From positions 25,229 through 89,228 of the forward strand of contig NZ_PCPA01000014.1 of assembly GCF_002979515.1 (NCBI RefSeq): a stretch of DNA of 64,000 nt. Reading direction: 5' to 3'. The stretch's first letter is position 1. Each line of letters opens with the position of its first letter. Source of the stretch: Microbacterium sp. MYb54 (GTDB taxonomy: Bacteria > Actinomycetota > Actinomycetes > Actinomycetales > Microbacteriaceae). Shown here in pieces: positions 44,827 through 52,310 of this stretch. Position numbers and translations under genes: made by a program. The notes beneath the pieces are model-generated. The model did not search any database. It worked only from the letters and a program-made list of their open reading frames with translations, and was not told where the DNA came from.

Positions 44827-45090
44827 TCAGATCAGCGAGAGCTCGCGCAGCTTCGACTCGACGTCGGCGTTCGACGGCTCGACGTGGTGCGAGGCGTCGG
44901 GGTAGACAACGACGGGGATGTTCATGCGCCCCGAGATCTCCTTCGCGACGTCCGCGGCAGCAGGCTCGGCGACCAGGTCGATGTAGGTGTACTCGACACC
45001 GAGCTCGTCGAGCTGCTTCTTGGTGCGGATGCAGTCGCGGCACCAGTCGGCGCCGAACATCGTGATGGTGTCGGTGGCAGGAGAAGTCAT
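44827..45090 (-). CDS. Glutaredoxin-like protein (mycoredoxin/NrdH type)
   Basis: This 87-residue thioredoxin-fold protein has the active site ADWCRDCIRTKKQLD (C-R-D-C), the cis-Pro segment NIPVVVYPD and a short C-terminal helix. Its size fits glutaredoxin-like mycoredoxins, which reduce mycothiol-protein disulfides in actinobacteria. The C-R-D-C motif is less common than C-x-Y-C. It is a single gene between two minus-strand transporters. Confidence 0.88.
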   Translation of the reverse strand: MTSPATDTITMFGADWCRDCIRTKKQLDELGVEYTYIDLVAEPAAADVAKEISGRMNIPVVVYPDASHHVEPSNADVESKLRELSLI

Positions 45091-45143
45091 GCATCCAGCC
45101 TACGGCCGCTCTGATGAGGTGGCGCTGAGTGTCGACTGGGTGC

Positions 45144-46121
45144 TCAGCGCCCGGTGTCCGCCTCGTCCGGCAGCTGTTCGACCGGGATGACGACGACGTC
45201 CTGCATCTTCCAGTCGATGTCGGCGATCCCCTCCGCGGCCGTGCTGAGGTCGCTCACCTTCACCTTGCGACGGTGCGGCACGACGAACGCCTCGATGTGG
45301 AACACCTGCCCCTGGTCGCGCATGCGCACCGCCGCCTGCGCGACCCAGGGGCGGCTCCGCAGATACGACACGATGTCGGCGGCCAGAGGGTGCGGCTCCT
45401 TGCTGTCGTAGGTGCGTGCGCGCTGATCCATGAGATCGACCACGGCCGTGCGGGTGTTGCGGAAGCCGTCCCAGATGATGCCCAGTGAGATGAAGAGGGC
45501 GGCCGCTCCGTCGAGCCACCAGAGGCCGACGCCCACGCCGAGCACTCCCACGATCGAGGCGACCGTCGTCTGCCAGTCGGCCTTCGCCATGTCAGCGTCG
45601 GCATACAGCAGCTTGTTGTGCAGCACGGGAGCGAGCTTCGACTTGGCCGGTCCATAGAAGAACACGGGTCCGACGATCACGACCGCCATCACGGCGACCA
45701 TGAGCCAGCCGAGCCAGAGGGTCTGGCCGAACAGCTGCACGGTCCCGATCGTGGGATGCTCGGCGGCGATCAGCCCGGTGACGGCCTCGATGGCGAGGTT
45801 CAGGCCGACGGCGAGCAGCGCCACACCCGCGACGAGATGCCCGATGCCCATCGCCCTATGCAGACCGTAGGGGTGCTTTCTGGTGGGGCGACGACGCACG
45901 AAGAGGAGCGCCGCGAGGAAGGCGAATTGCGGGATCAGGGAGAGCATGTCCTCGATCCAGGCCGTACGCATGGCCTGCGACTCGCCGACCACCAGGGCGA
46001 TCACCGTGATCGTGATCGAGGTGTAGACGATCGTGAAGATCTCCCAGCGCACGGCGCTCCGGATCGCCCGCTGCTGCTCCGGTGGCAGGGTCGTACGGCC
46101 GAACTGTCCGGTCTCGGTCAC
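45144..46121 (-). CDS. Cation-efflux family membrane transporter
   Basis: This 325-residue protein has six predicted membrane segments and a C-terminal cytoplasmic domain. It resembles cation diffusion facilitators: an early SLIPQFAFLAALLFVRRRPTRKHPYG loop, KLLYADADMAKADWQTTVASIVGVLG with the paired Asp residues, and a terminal ferredoxin-like part (RSRPWVAQAAVRMRDQGQVFHIEAFVV). The first metal site (HxxxD) is not typical, so the cargo metal is uncertain. The start overlaps the stop of the upstream lipoprotein gene (ATGA). Confidence 0.85.
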   Translation of the reverse strand: MTETGQFGRTTLPPEQQRAIRSAVRWEIFTIVYTSITITVIALVVGESQAMRTAWIEDMLSLIPQFAFLAALLFVRRRPTRKHPYGLHRAMGIGHLVAGVALLAVGLNLAIEAVTGLIAAEHPTIGTVQLFGQTLWLGWLMVAVMAVVIVGPVFFYGPAKSKLAPVLHNKLLYADADMAKADWQTTVASIVGVLGVGVGLWWLDGAAALFISLGIIWDGFRNTRTAVVDLMDQRARTYDSKEPHPLAADIVSYLRSRPWVAQAAVRMRDQGQVFHIEAFVVPHRRKVKVSDLSTAAEGIADIDWKMQDVVVIPVEQLPDEADTGR

Positions 46122-46618
46122 CCGCCGGCCTCCTCGTCGAGGAAGCGTTCGAGAGAGGAGAGGAACGCGTTCTCGCCGAGAGGCACCAACATGACGATCT
46201 CCCGGCCGTCGGCGCCTTCGATGTCGGCATAGCCTCGCGTCACACCGGCCTTGTCAACCCAGGGTGTGTCGGTGGTGATGCCTCCGGCGATGAGATCCAG
46301 GTCGCCCGCGTCGAGCATCGTCACGAGGGTCTCCTCCGAGGCGACGGTCCACTGTGCTTCGGCGTGGATGCTGGCGGCGAAACCGTCGACGAGGTCGACG
46401 ACGCTCCCGGTCGGTTCGCCGTCATCGAGGCGGACGAGGTCGCCGTCTGGTGCCGTGCCGATCCGGAGCTCACCGCCGGTGACCGTGTTCAACGTCCCGT
46501 CGGGATCTGCGGGGATCGTAAGCCCGCATCCGCTCAGGGAGATGGTGACGAGCAGTGCGGTGGCAGCCGAGGAGGTGCGGCGATGGAGGTGTAGACGGCG
46601 TGCCGATGACCTGTTCAC
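46118..46618 (-). CDS. Half-length family 3 solute-binding lipoprotein coupled to the cation transporter
   Basis: This 166-residue lipoprotein starts at GTG 46618; an upstream ATG at 46654 falls inside a large hairpin and gives an unlikely N-terminus. The signal RRTSSAATALLVTISLSGC has lipobox SLSGC. The mature part is like the first lobe of SBP_bac_3 proteins: GGELRIGTAPDGD, GSVVDLVDGFAASI, LDAGDLDLIAGGITTDTPW. The second lobe is essentially missing (normal length about 250-280). It overlaps the transporter gene by four bases. It may be a metal or ligand sensor rather than a transport receptor. Confidence 0.72.
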   Translation of the reverse strand: MNRSSARRLHLHRRTSSAATALLVTISLSGCGLTIPADPDGTLNTVTGGELRIGTAPDGDLVRLDDGEPTGSVVDLVDGFAASIHAEAQWTVASEETLVTMLDAGDLDLIAGGITTDTPWVDKAGVTRGYADIEGADGREIVMLVPLGENAFLSSLERFLDEEAGG

Positions 46619-46634
46619 AGGGGCAGGATGCTCC

Positions 46635-46674
46635 CCCCCACGACGTCGCGGCAAAGCCGTTGACGTGGTGGGGG
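46635..46674. other. Large nested hairpin in divergent gap
   Basis: CCCCCACGACGTC (46635-46647) and GACGTGGTGGGGG (46662-46674) pair at 12 of 13 positions, and the loop itself contains CGGC-AAA-GCCG. It lies upstream of the minus-strand lipoprotein gene. It could be an operator or a leader structure; no T-run supports a terminator. Confidence 0.5.
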
Positions 46675-46722
46675 CGAGAGCGCTAGTGGTGCCGATCGGA
46701 AACCCGGATCCGCGCTCACCTC

Positions 46723-46751
46723 TTGCCGGTAAGGGTACCCTTACTTATACT
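46723..46751 (+). promoter_or_regulatory. Promoter with palindromic operator filling the spacer; leaderless SIP-domain gene
   Basis: TTGCCG (46723-46728), a 17-bp spacer and TATACT (46746-46751) form a near-ideal promoter. The perfect 16-bp palindrome GTAAGGGTACCCTTAC (46729-46744) occupies nearly the whole spacer, so a bound protein would block RNA polymerase. The predicted start (about 46758) falls at ATG 46759. TAAGG/CCTTA half-sites recall DtxR-family iron boxes (TTAGG/CCTAA), but the half-site distance is shorter than in the 19-bp consensus. Confidence 0.72.
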
Positions 46752-46758
46752 GAATGCC

Positions 46759-47151
46759 ATGAGCAGCGCATGCGAGCACCTGGAAGATCCCGACTGGGAC
46801 AACATCGAAGGTGCCGTGCTCGTCGCCGGCGATGCGGCCGACGCCGGCTTCATCGCGAGCATCGCTGCGCGACTGCCGTGGGACGCGCAGGGCGTCGTGA
46901 TCCTCGAGGCTGCGGCGCGCATCCAGTTCCGTCACATCGACGTCCCCGACGGGGTCTCGGTGCGCTGGCTGGTGCGCGGAGACGGCATCAGGGCGCATAC
47001 TCGCGGTGAGCGACTCGCGAATGCCGTGCACGCGTGGTGTGTCGAGTGGGCGTGCAGTGAACCGCCGTCGCAGTGGACCGTCTGGCTCGGGCCGCACACG
47101 CCGCCGCACGTGGCGCGGATGGCGCGCAGCCTGCTCGGCGTCGCGAACTGA
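46759..47151 (+). CDS. Siderophore-interacting protein C-terminal domain (stand-alone)
   Basis: This 130-residue protein starts at ATG 46759 on an apparently leaderless transcript. It matches the NADPH-binding C-terminal half of SIP ferric-siderophore reductases: AVLVAGDAADAGFIASIAARLPWDAQGVVILEA, VRWLVRGD and the C-terminal WTVWLGPHTPPHVARMARSLL. The FAD-binding N-terminal half is missing, so it cannot work alone as a standard flavin reductase. It may have a different redox or regulatory role. Iron control is suggested by the spacer palindrome and is inference. Confidence 0.72.
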   Translation: MSSACEHLEDPDWDNIEGAVLVAGDAADAGFIASIAARLPWDAQGVVILEAAARIQFRHIDVPDGVSVRWLVRGDGIRAHTRGERLANAVHAWCVEWACSEPPSQWTVWLGPHTPPHVARMARSLLGVAN

Positions 47152-47179
47152 CCGATCGGCTGAGCGGCCGGCCCGACGC

Positions 47180-47635
47180 TCAGCGCGCCGCGGCGACGGC
47201 AGGAGCGCTCGCACCCGCCGTGATCGCGTCGAGCGCACGTCGCAGCGACGAGCTCGACGTGTGCGCCGTGTACGGGAAGTACACGACCTCGACTCCGACC
47301 TCGGCGAACTCCCGCTCCAGGCGCAGACCCTTGTCGGTGCCTCGCCAGTCGTCGCCCTTGAAGAAGTGCGTGAACTGCACGTCGCGCCACGAGTCCATCT
47401 TCGACGGCGTCGTCTCGACGTAGACCTCGTCGACGAACGAAATGTGCTTCACGATCTCCGCACGCTCTGCCGTCGGGATGACGGGCTCGATGCCCTTCAC
47501 CTGACGCAGCATCTCGTCGCTGACGACGCCTGCGATCAGAATGTCGCAGTGCTGCTTGGCGTGACGAAGTAGATTCAGATGCCCGACGTGAAACAGGTCG
47601 AAAGCACCAACGGCATAGCCGATACGCGTCCCCAT
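47180..47635 (-). CDS. Cytidylyltransferase/adenylyltransferase family protein (TagD-like)
   Basis: This 151-residue nucleotidyltransferase resembles glycerol-3-phosphate cytidylyltransferase. The N-terminal YAVGAFDLFHVGHLNLL contains HxGH, and the C-terminal segment YTAHTSSSSLRRAL stands where TagD has RTxGISTT. Basic residues in HFFKGDDWRGTDKG bind the phosphate. CDP-glycerol or a related CDP-polyol is the probable product; the nearby CDP-alcohol phosphotransferase and glycosyltransferases suggest use in a wall or surface glycopolymer. Length fits the family. Confidence 0.9.
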   Translation of the reverse strand: MGTRIGYAVGAFDLFHVGHLNLLRHAKQHCDILIAGVVSDEMLRQVKGIEPVIPTAERAEIVKHISFVDEVYVETTPSKMDSWRDVQFTHFFKGDDWRGTDKGLRLEREFAEVGVEVVYFPYTAHTSSSSLRRALDAITAGASAPAVAAAR

Positions 47636-47649
47636 GATCTCCCCAGATC
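47636..47649 (-). promoter_or_regulatory. Hairpin presenting the Shine-Dalgarno of the cytidylyltransferase gene
   Basis: On the minus strand GATCT-GGGG-AGATC ends directly at the ATG. The GGGGAG ribosome-binding sequence lies in the loop and first arm bases of a 5-bp stem, so folding could modulate initiation. A second stem with the same type of loop, AGCGGAT-GGGG-ATCCGCT, lies just upstream (plus coordinates 47665-47682). Confidence 0.45.
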
Positions 47650-47755
47650 AGTAATTCCCCAGTAAGCGGATCCCCATCCGCTTCGCGACTCCCACAGCCG
47701 CGGTTCGAAAGTCTAGCAGGTTTGAGTTTCGTTCCCCATAGGAACCCATGGAACG

Positions 47756-48976
47756 ATGGAGGCCGCAGGCGATGCGCATGCGGAACAGGGGGCGGACGTG
47801 GGGACACCGGTCACGGTCATCGTGCCGACGTTCAACGAGCGCGACAACGTCGCCGAACTCGTCGCACGGACATCGGCCGCGCTCGCCGGGTGGGATGCCG
47901 AGATCCTTTTCGTCGACGACAGCACCGACGACACCGCTGCCGAAGTCGCGCGTGTGGCTGTCGACGCCCCGCTCCCGGTGCGGGTCATCCACCGCACCGA
48001 GAACACGGGTGGGCTGGGCGGCGCCGTCGTCGTCGGACTCGAGGCCGCGGTCGCCGACCTCTGCATCGTGATGGATGGCGACCTGCAGCATCCGCCCGAG
48101 CTCCTCCCCGTGCTGCTCGCCCGGCATGCGACGGGTGACGCCGACGTCGTCGCAGCATCCCGCTACATCGGCGGGGGAGACACGAGCGGTCTCGGCACGG
48201 CGGTGCGCTTCGGCGTCTCGCGCACGGCGACCTGGCTGACCAGGGCGATGTTCCCGATCCGGCTCGCTCGCAGCACCGACCCGATGACCGGCTTCTTCCT
48301 CGTCGACCGCGGTCGGCTCGATCTCTCGACGCTTCAGCCTCGGGGCTTCAAGATCCTCCTCGAGATCCTCGCGCGCAACGATCTGCGCATCGCCGAGGTG
48401 CCGATGGAGTTCGCCGAGCGTCGCCACGGCACGTCCAAGGCGAGCCTTCGCCAGGGGGCGATGTTCCTCGAGCACCTCACCCGCCTGCGGTTCGGCAAGA
48501 TGTCCCTGTTCGCGCTCATCGGTGTGATCGGCGCGGCCGCGAACCTCGGAATCATGTGGGCGCTGACCGCCGCAGGGGTGCCGTACATCTGGGCCGCGAT
48601 CATCGGCGCCGAGGTGACGATCATCGGCAACTTCGTGCTGCAGGAGCGGTTCGTGTTCGCCGACATGCGCACGGATGCCCGCGCGCTCGGCATCCGCTTC
48701 GCCAGCTCCTTCGCCTTCAACAACGTCGAGGCGGCGCTGCGTATCCCGGTGATGGCCCTCATGGTCGAGTCCTGGCACATCTCGAGCGTGGTCGCCACGG
48801 GGCTCTCGCTCATCGTGGCGTTCTTCGCCCGATTCCTGTTCCACTCGCTCGTCGTCTACGCCCCGCAGCGGCGTCGAAAGAGCGATGTCGTCGGCGCCGA
48901 GCCGCCCACCGACACGGCCGCGCAGCGTGTGATCCGGGCCATCGATGTCGAGGTGATGAAGCCGGGCGAGCTCTAG
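47756..48976 (+). CDS. Polyprenyl-phosphate sugar transferase (GT2) fused to GtrA-like membrane domain
   Basis: The protein has 406 residues. Residues about 15-245 form a GT-A domain like dolichol-phosphate mannosyltransferase: VIVPTFNERDNVAELV, LFVDDSTDD, VIMDGDLQHPPE (DxD metal site) and DPMTGFFLVDR. The C-terminal part has four membrane helices of the GtrA family (LFALIGVIGAAANLGIMWAL, VTIIGNFVLQERFVFAD, VVATGLSLIVAFFARFLFHSLVVY). It would charge a lipid carrier with a sugar and help to flip it for wall glycan assembly. Start ATG 47756; a short acidic tail follows the last helix. Confidence 0.93.
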   Translation: MEAAGDAHAEQGADVGTPVTVIVPTFNERDNVAELVARTSAALAGWDAEILFVDDSTDDTAAEVARVAVDAPLPVRVIHRTENTGGLGGAVVVGLEAAVADLCIVMDGDLQHPPELLPVLLARHATGDADVVAASRYIGGGDTSGLGTAVRFGVSRTATWLTRAMFPIRLARSTDPMTGFFLVDRGRLDLSTLQPRGFKILLEILARNDLRIAEVPMEFAERRHGTSKASLRQGAMFLEHLTRLRFGKMSLFALIGVIGAAANLGIMWALTAAGVPYIWAAIIGAEVTIIGNFVLQERFVFADMRTDARALGIRFASSFAFNNVEAALRIPVMALMVESWHISSVVATGLSLIVAFFARFLFHSLVVYAPQRRRKSDVVGAEPPTDTAAQRVIRAIDVEVMKPGEL

Positions 48977-49034
48977 GGCTCGTCGGGAACCGCTCGGCCG
49001 GAACAGCGTGGCGGTGTCTTCGGCAACTCCTCTC

Positions 49035-49064
49035 TTGCCATGATGCGCAGGGGAGGTCCATAGT
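49035..49064 (+). promoter_or_regulatory. Promoter of the GT4 gene (leaderless start)
   Basis: TTGCCA (49035-49040), an 18-bp spacer and CATAGT (49059-49064) place the first transcribed base at GTG 49071. The start codon would thus be the mRNA 5' end. Confidence 0.55.
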
Positions 49065-49070
49065 TGGCTC

Positions 49071-50093
49071 GTGGAATCCGAGGGCGGTCCCTCCCTGTCT
49101 CTCACCTGGGCGCATCGTGCCGAACAGTCGGCGCGCGCCTGGGAGCAGAGCCACGCCAGGGGAGAGGTGCCCAGCGTCTGGCCGTACGGCCTCGACGCGC
49201 TGCGTGAGCATGCCGCCGTCGATCTGGTCGATCTCGCCCCGCCGGGTCGCGTCGCGCGGGCTCGTGCGCGATTCGCCATGGGGCCGCGGCCTGTCGACGG
49301 CCTTGCGCTCACCTGGGATGAGAACACGGCCTATCGGATGCAGACGACCCACCCGCGGAGCCGATTCGCCACCGGTGTGATCTGGCTCACGGACATGGCC
49401 GAGACCGGCGATGCGCCGACACGGATGATCACGATGCTGGGCAGGGCAGAGGCCGCGTGGGTGCTCAGTGAGGCGCAGGTAGAGCCGCTGCGACTGATGC
49501 TGGGAACAGGATCGACACGGGTGTTCGCAGTGCCGTTCGGCATCGACAGCGCGTTCTTCGTCCCGAGACCATACCCGGCGCGGCCGCGTATCGTCAGCGT
49601 GGGGAACGACAGGGATCGTGATCCGGCAACCCTCTTCGCAGCGCTCGCACGGGTGCTCGCCATCAGTCCGGAGACCGAGGTGGTGGTGCAGACGCGGTCG
49701 GAGCTCGCCCCGCCGGAGGGTGTGCAGGTCGTCCGGCACATCCCGCACGCCGAGCTCCGGGATCTCTACGTGACCGCGAGTGTGGTCGTCGTGCCGACCA
49801 GGCCGAATCTGCATGCCTCCGGGATGACCGTCGCACTCGAGGCTCTCGCGACCGCCCGTCCGGTGGTCGCCACGGACACGCCGGGCATGCATCAGTACGT
49901 GAGCGAAGGGCGCACCGGTTACCTCGTTCCCCCGGATGATCCCGCCGAGCTCGCGCTCACACTGCTCCGACTGCTCGATGATCCGGCACGCGCCGCCGAA
50001 CTGGGTCAGAACGGTCGGGTCGAGGTGGAGCAGCACTTCACGACGCAGATCATGGTCGCGTCGCTGGTGCGCGGGCTGCTGCCCACGGCGTGA
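49071..50093 (+). CDS. Glycosyltransferase, GT4-like (GT-B fold)
   Basis: This 340-residue cytoplasmic transferase starts at GTG 49071, apparently without a leader. The C-terminal Rossmann domain shows PFGIDSAFF, RPRIVSVGNDRDRDPATLFAAL, then HAELRDLYVTASVVVVPTRPNLHASGMTVALEALATARPVVATDTPGMHQYV, the donor-binding E-x7-E-like region of GT4 enzymes (here SGMTVALEALA). The N-terminal acceptor domain is short. Acceptor and sugar are unknown. It converges with the fused transferase gene. Confidence 0.88.
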   Translation: MESEGGPSLSLTWAHRAEQSARAWEQSHARGEVPSVWPYGLDALREHAAVDLVDLAPPGRVARARARFAMGPRPVDGLALTWDENTAYRMQTTHPRSRFATGVIWLTDMAETGDAPTRMITMLGRAEAAWVLSEAQVEPLRLMLGTGSTRVFAVPFGIDSAFFVPRPYPARPRIVSVGNDRDRDPATLFAALARVLAISPETEVVVQTRSELAPPEGVQVVRHIPHAELRDLYVTASVVVVPTRPNLHASGMTVALEALATARPVVATDTPGMHQYVSEGRTGYLVPPDDPAELALTLLRLLDDPARAAELGQNGRVEVEQHFTTQIMVASLVRGLLPTA

Positions 50094-50121
50094 TGGGCTG
50101 GCCTGGGGCGGCCCGGCTGTT

Positions 50122-52092
50122 CTAGTGCTTCGAGCCGCGTCGCTTGACCCGCACGGCCGCGCGGAACGCGTCGGCGTGCGCTCTGCCGGCGTCGGCCCAG
50201 TCGCGTCGGGACAGATCGGGCGAGCCTGTCACCGTCGTCGCAGCACGCCAGGCCTCCACGACCGTCGGTGCGTCGAGGTCGCCGTCGTACATGAGCACCC
50301 ACTCCTGGCCGACCTCGCGTCCGAGAGCCTCGTTCGCCTCGTTGCGGGGGACGAGCACCGGTGTGTCCATCGACAGGGCGGCGAGGACGCTGCCCGAGTT
50401 GTGCATGAAGCGGTAGGCCAGCACGATGAGGTCGGAAGAGGTCGCGAGCTGGACGAGCTCGGCATCGCTGAGGAAGTCGAGATGCAGTCCCACTCCGGGG
50501 AGTTCTGCCGTCCGCGCCCGGAGGTCGTCTCCGAGCTCGGGCGTGGACGGGCGTCCGCCGATCCGCAGGCTCAGCGCGGGTTCGACCACGACGGCTTCCG
50601 CATAGGCGTCGATGAATCCCTCCAGCCCCTTGTAGCGGCGGATCCCGCCGAACGAGCCGAGCTGGCCCTTCACTCGCTCGGCGGAGGGGAACTTCGCGTA
50701 CCAGCCGCGGTAGTCGCCGTGCAGGATCAGGCTGTGCGGGGTGCCTGGCGCGAGCGGAGTCGTCTCGTTGATGACGATCCGGTAGTCGGTGTGGCGGTCG
50801 ATGAAGCGCAGCAGCCACAGCCGTGGGGCGTTGTCGTCGGGGAGCTCGATGTTGTGGACCGTGCGTACGACGGCGATCCGTCGCGACAGGCGGTGCCGGA
50901 ACACGAGCGCAGTGGTGAGGAGGAACTTGCCCGTGGACTTCCACCAGTTGGAGCCGTGCAGCTTCGCCTCCGGCCAGTGCCAGTGGAAGGCGTCGTAGCG
51001 ACCGAAGAGCGCCGTCCCCCAGGAGAAGCGCAGACGCGTGAGGCCCTCGGTGGAGCCCAGCGCCTCGTCGAGCATCTTGTTGTACGGGTTGGTCGTCGGA
51101 CGCGGTGCGCCCAGCGACTGCATCACGCGGATGGTCGATCCGGGATCGGTCATGGTCGTGTCATCCTCCGATGGGCGACGGTACTCGTCGTAGCGGCGGC
51201 CGAGGGAGGCGGCGATCGTGCCGCGGCCGCGGTGCACGAGGCGGGTCCCTCTGGCGTGGTGCGTGATGTTCGAGGTCAGAGCGCCGAAGGCTCGCCGCAG
51301 GCTTCCGACGATGATCCTGGCGATGCCTCCGACCAGGGCGCGAAGGCGCAGGACCCCTCGTCGGGCCCGCCCCTCGGTGAGCTGCAGTTGGATCCGGGTG
51401 CCGGCGTTCGCCGAGCTGAACGCGCGCTGCGCCGCCCAGGCCCTGCTGAGTCGCGCGGCGACGACGAGGTCTTCGGTCTCGGACTCGTTGCACCACACGA
51501 TCAGGCCGCCACGCTGGGCGAGCTGCCGAGAGAAGAGAGTGTCCTCCCCGCCGCCCAATCCCAGCGACGGATCGAAGCGCAGACCGAGCCGGCGGATGGA
51601 GCGCAGATCGAGCAGGAGGTTCCCCGCGGCCGCGACGTGCAGGACGGTGCCCGTCTTCCTCGGCGGTCGGCGGAACGTCCCCGAAGCGAGCAGCCAGGGG
51701 TCGACGTCCTCGTCGAAGACCGAGATGACGCGTCCCATCACCGCATCGGCTCCATGCTCGCGCCAGACCGTGATGAGAGATGAGAGCCAGGCTTCCCGGG
51801 GGATCTCGTCGTCGTCGATGAAGGCGAGGAGGTCGCGATCGGCGCACTCGTCGAGGATCCGGTTGCGGGCGGCGACGATGCCCGCCGTCGGCTCGACGAC
51901 ATAGCGGACCGGAAGCCCGGCGCTCGTGGCGACCTCGCGTGCAGACCCCTCGGGATCGTTGTCCACGACGACGACGTCGATGTCGACCCCGAGCTCGGCG
52001 CACTCGGCGATGCGTGCGGGCAGCGTGCGGAGCAGGGCGCCCAGAAGCTCCGGACGCCGATAGGTGGGTACGCCGATCGTCACAGTGATCAT
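50122..52092 (-). CDS. Bifunctional glycosyltransferase: GT2 domain fused in frame to GT-B domain
   Basis: This protein has 656 residues and starts at ATG 52092 (MITVTIGVPTYRRPELL); in-frame ATGs at 52119-52134 are possible alternatives. Residues 1-313 form a GT-A/GT2 enzyme (VDVVVVDNDPEGS, ARNRILDECADRDLLAFIDDDEIP, GGGEDTLFSRQLAQRGG). Residues from 314 (MTDPGSTIRVMQSLGAPRPTTNPY) are a complete 343-residue GT-B enzyme (NIELPDDNAPRLWLL, LGSFGGIRRYKGLEGFIDAY, LIVLAYRFMHNSGSVLAAL). No stop separates them, although an internal GGAGG and ATG (51153) look like a former gene start. It may be a true fusion that can also yield the second enzyme alone. Confidence 0.82.
   Translation of the reverse strand: MITVTIGVPTYRRPELLGALLRTLPARIAECAELGVDIDVVVVDNDPEGSAREVATSAGLPVRYVVEPTAGIVAARNRILDECADRDLLAFIDDDEIPREAWLSSLITVWREHGADAVMGRVISVFDEDVDPWLLASGTFRRPPRKTGTVLHVAAAGNLLLDLRSIRRLGLRFDPSLGLGGGEDTLFSRQLAQRGGLIVWCNESETEDLVVAARLSRAWAAQRAFSSANAGTRIQLQLTEGRARRGVLRLRALVGGIARIIVGSLRRAFGALTSNITHHARGTRLVHRGRGTIAASLGRRYDEYRRPSEDDTTMTDPGSTIRVMQSLGAPRPTTNPYNKMLDEALGSTEGLTRLRFSWGTALFGRYDAFHWHWPEAKLHGSNWWKSTGKFLLTTALVFRHRLSRRIAVVRTVHNIELPDDNAPRLWLLRFIDRHTDYRIVINETTPLAPGTPHSLILHGDYRGWYAKFPSAERVKGQLGSFGGIRRYKGLEGFIDAYAEAVVVEPALSLRIGGRPSTPELGDDLRARTAELPGVGLHLDFLSDAELVQLATSSDLIVLAYRFMHNSGSVLAALSMDTPVLVPRNEANEALGREVGQEWVLMYDGDLDAPTVVEAWRAATTVTGSPDLSRRDWADAGRAHADAFRAAVRVKRRGSKH
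51165..51169 (-). promoter_or_regulatory. Internal Shine-Dalgarno before the GT-B half of the fused transferase
   Basis: GGAGG on the minus strand lies 11 nt before an in-frame ATG (51153) that begins the second glycosyltransferase domain. It suggests that the domain can be, or once was, translated separately. Confidence 0.5.
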
Positions 52093-52214
52093 GTCGTTCG
52101 ATTCCGGTCCCCTGGTCATCCGCCCCATCCCCATGGCAGTCGTGCGCCTCGACTCCGACGCCGGCTCATCGTATCGTGATCCCCTGATGCCGCTGTCCGG
52201 AGGCGGCTCTCGCG

Positions 52215-52270
52215 TATAGTCGTTCTCCTGGGAGTCGACGCCGGTCGCGACTCTGGGGATTCGACCGGCG
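52215..52270 (+). promoter_or_regulatory. -10 box and leader hairpin upstream of GT2 gene
   Basis: TATAGT (52215-52220) predicts a start near 52227 and an 84-nt leader. The leader contains a perfect 9-bp stem CGCCGGTCG/CGACCGGCG (52239-52247, 52262-52270) with a 14-nt loop. Nearer the gene, CCCGGATCCGGG (52288-52299) can pair with the upstream part of the GGGGGGAGG Shine-Dalgarno. No clear -35 box. The minus-strand transferase gene starts on the other side of this 218-bp gap; I see no convincing promoter for it. Confidence 0.5.
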
Positions 52271-52310
52271 CCCGAAGTGATCCGTTTCCCGGATCCGGGG
52301 GGAGGATCGC

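Noticed and set aside
46729..46744. Canonical DtxR/IdeR box
   Set aside because: Half-sites resemble TTAGG/CCTAA only in part and are too close together for the 19-bp consensus; kept as an unassigned operator.
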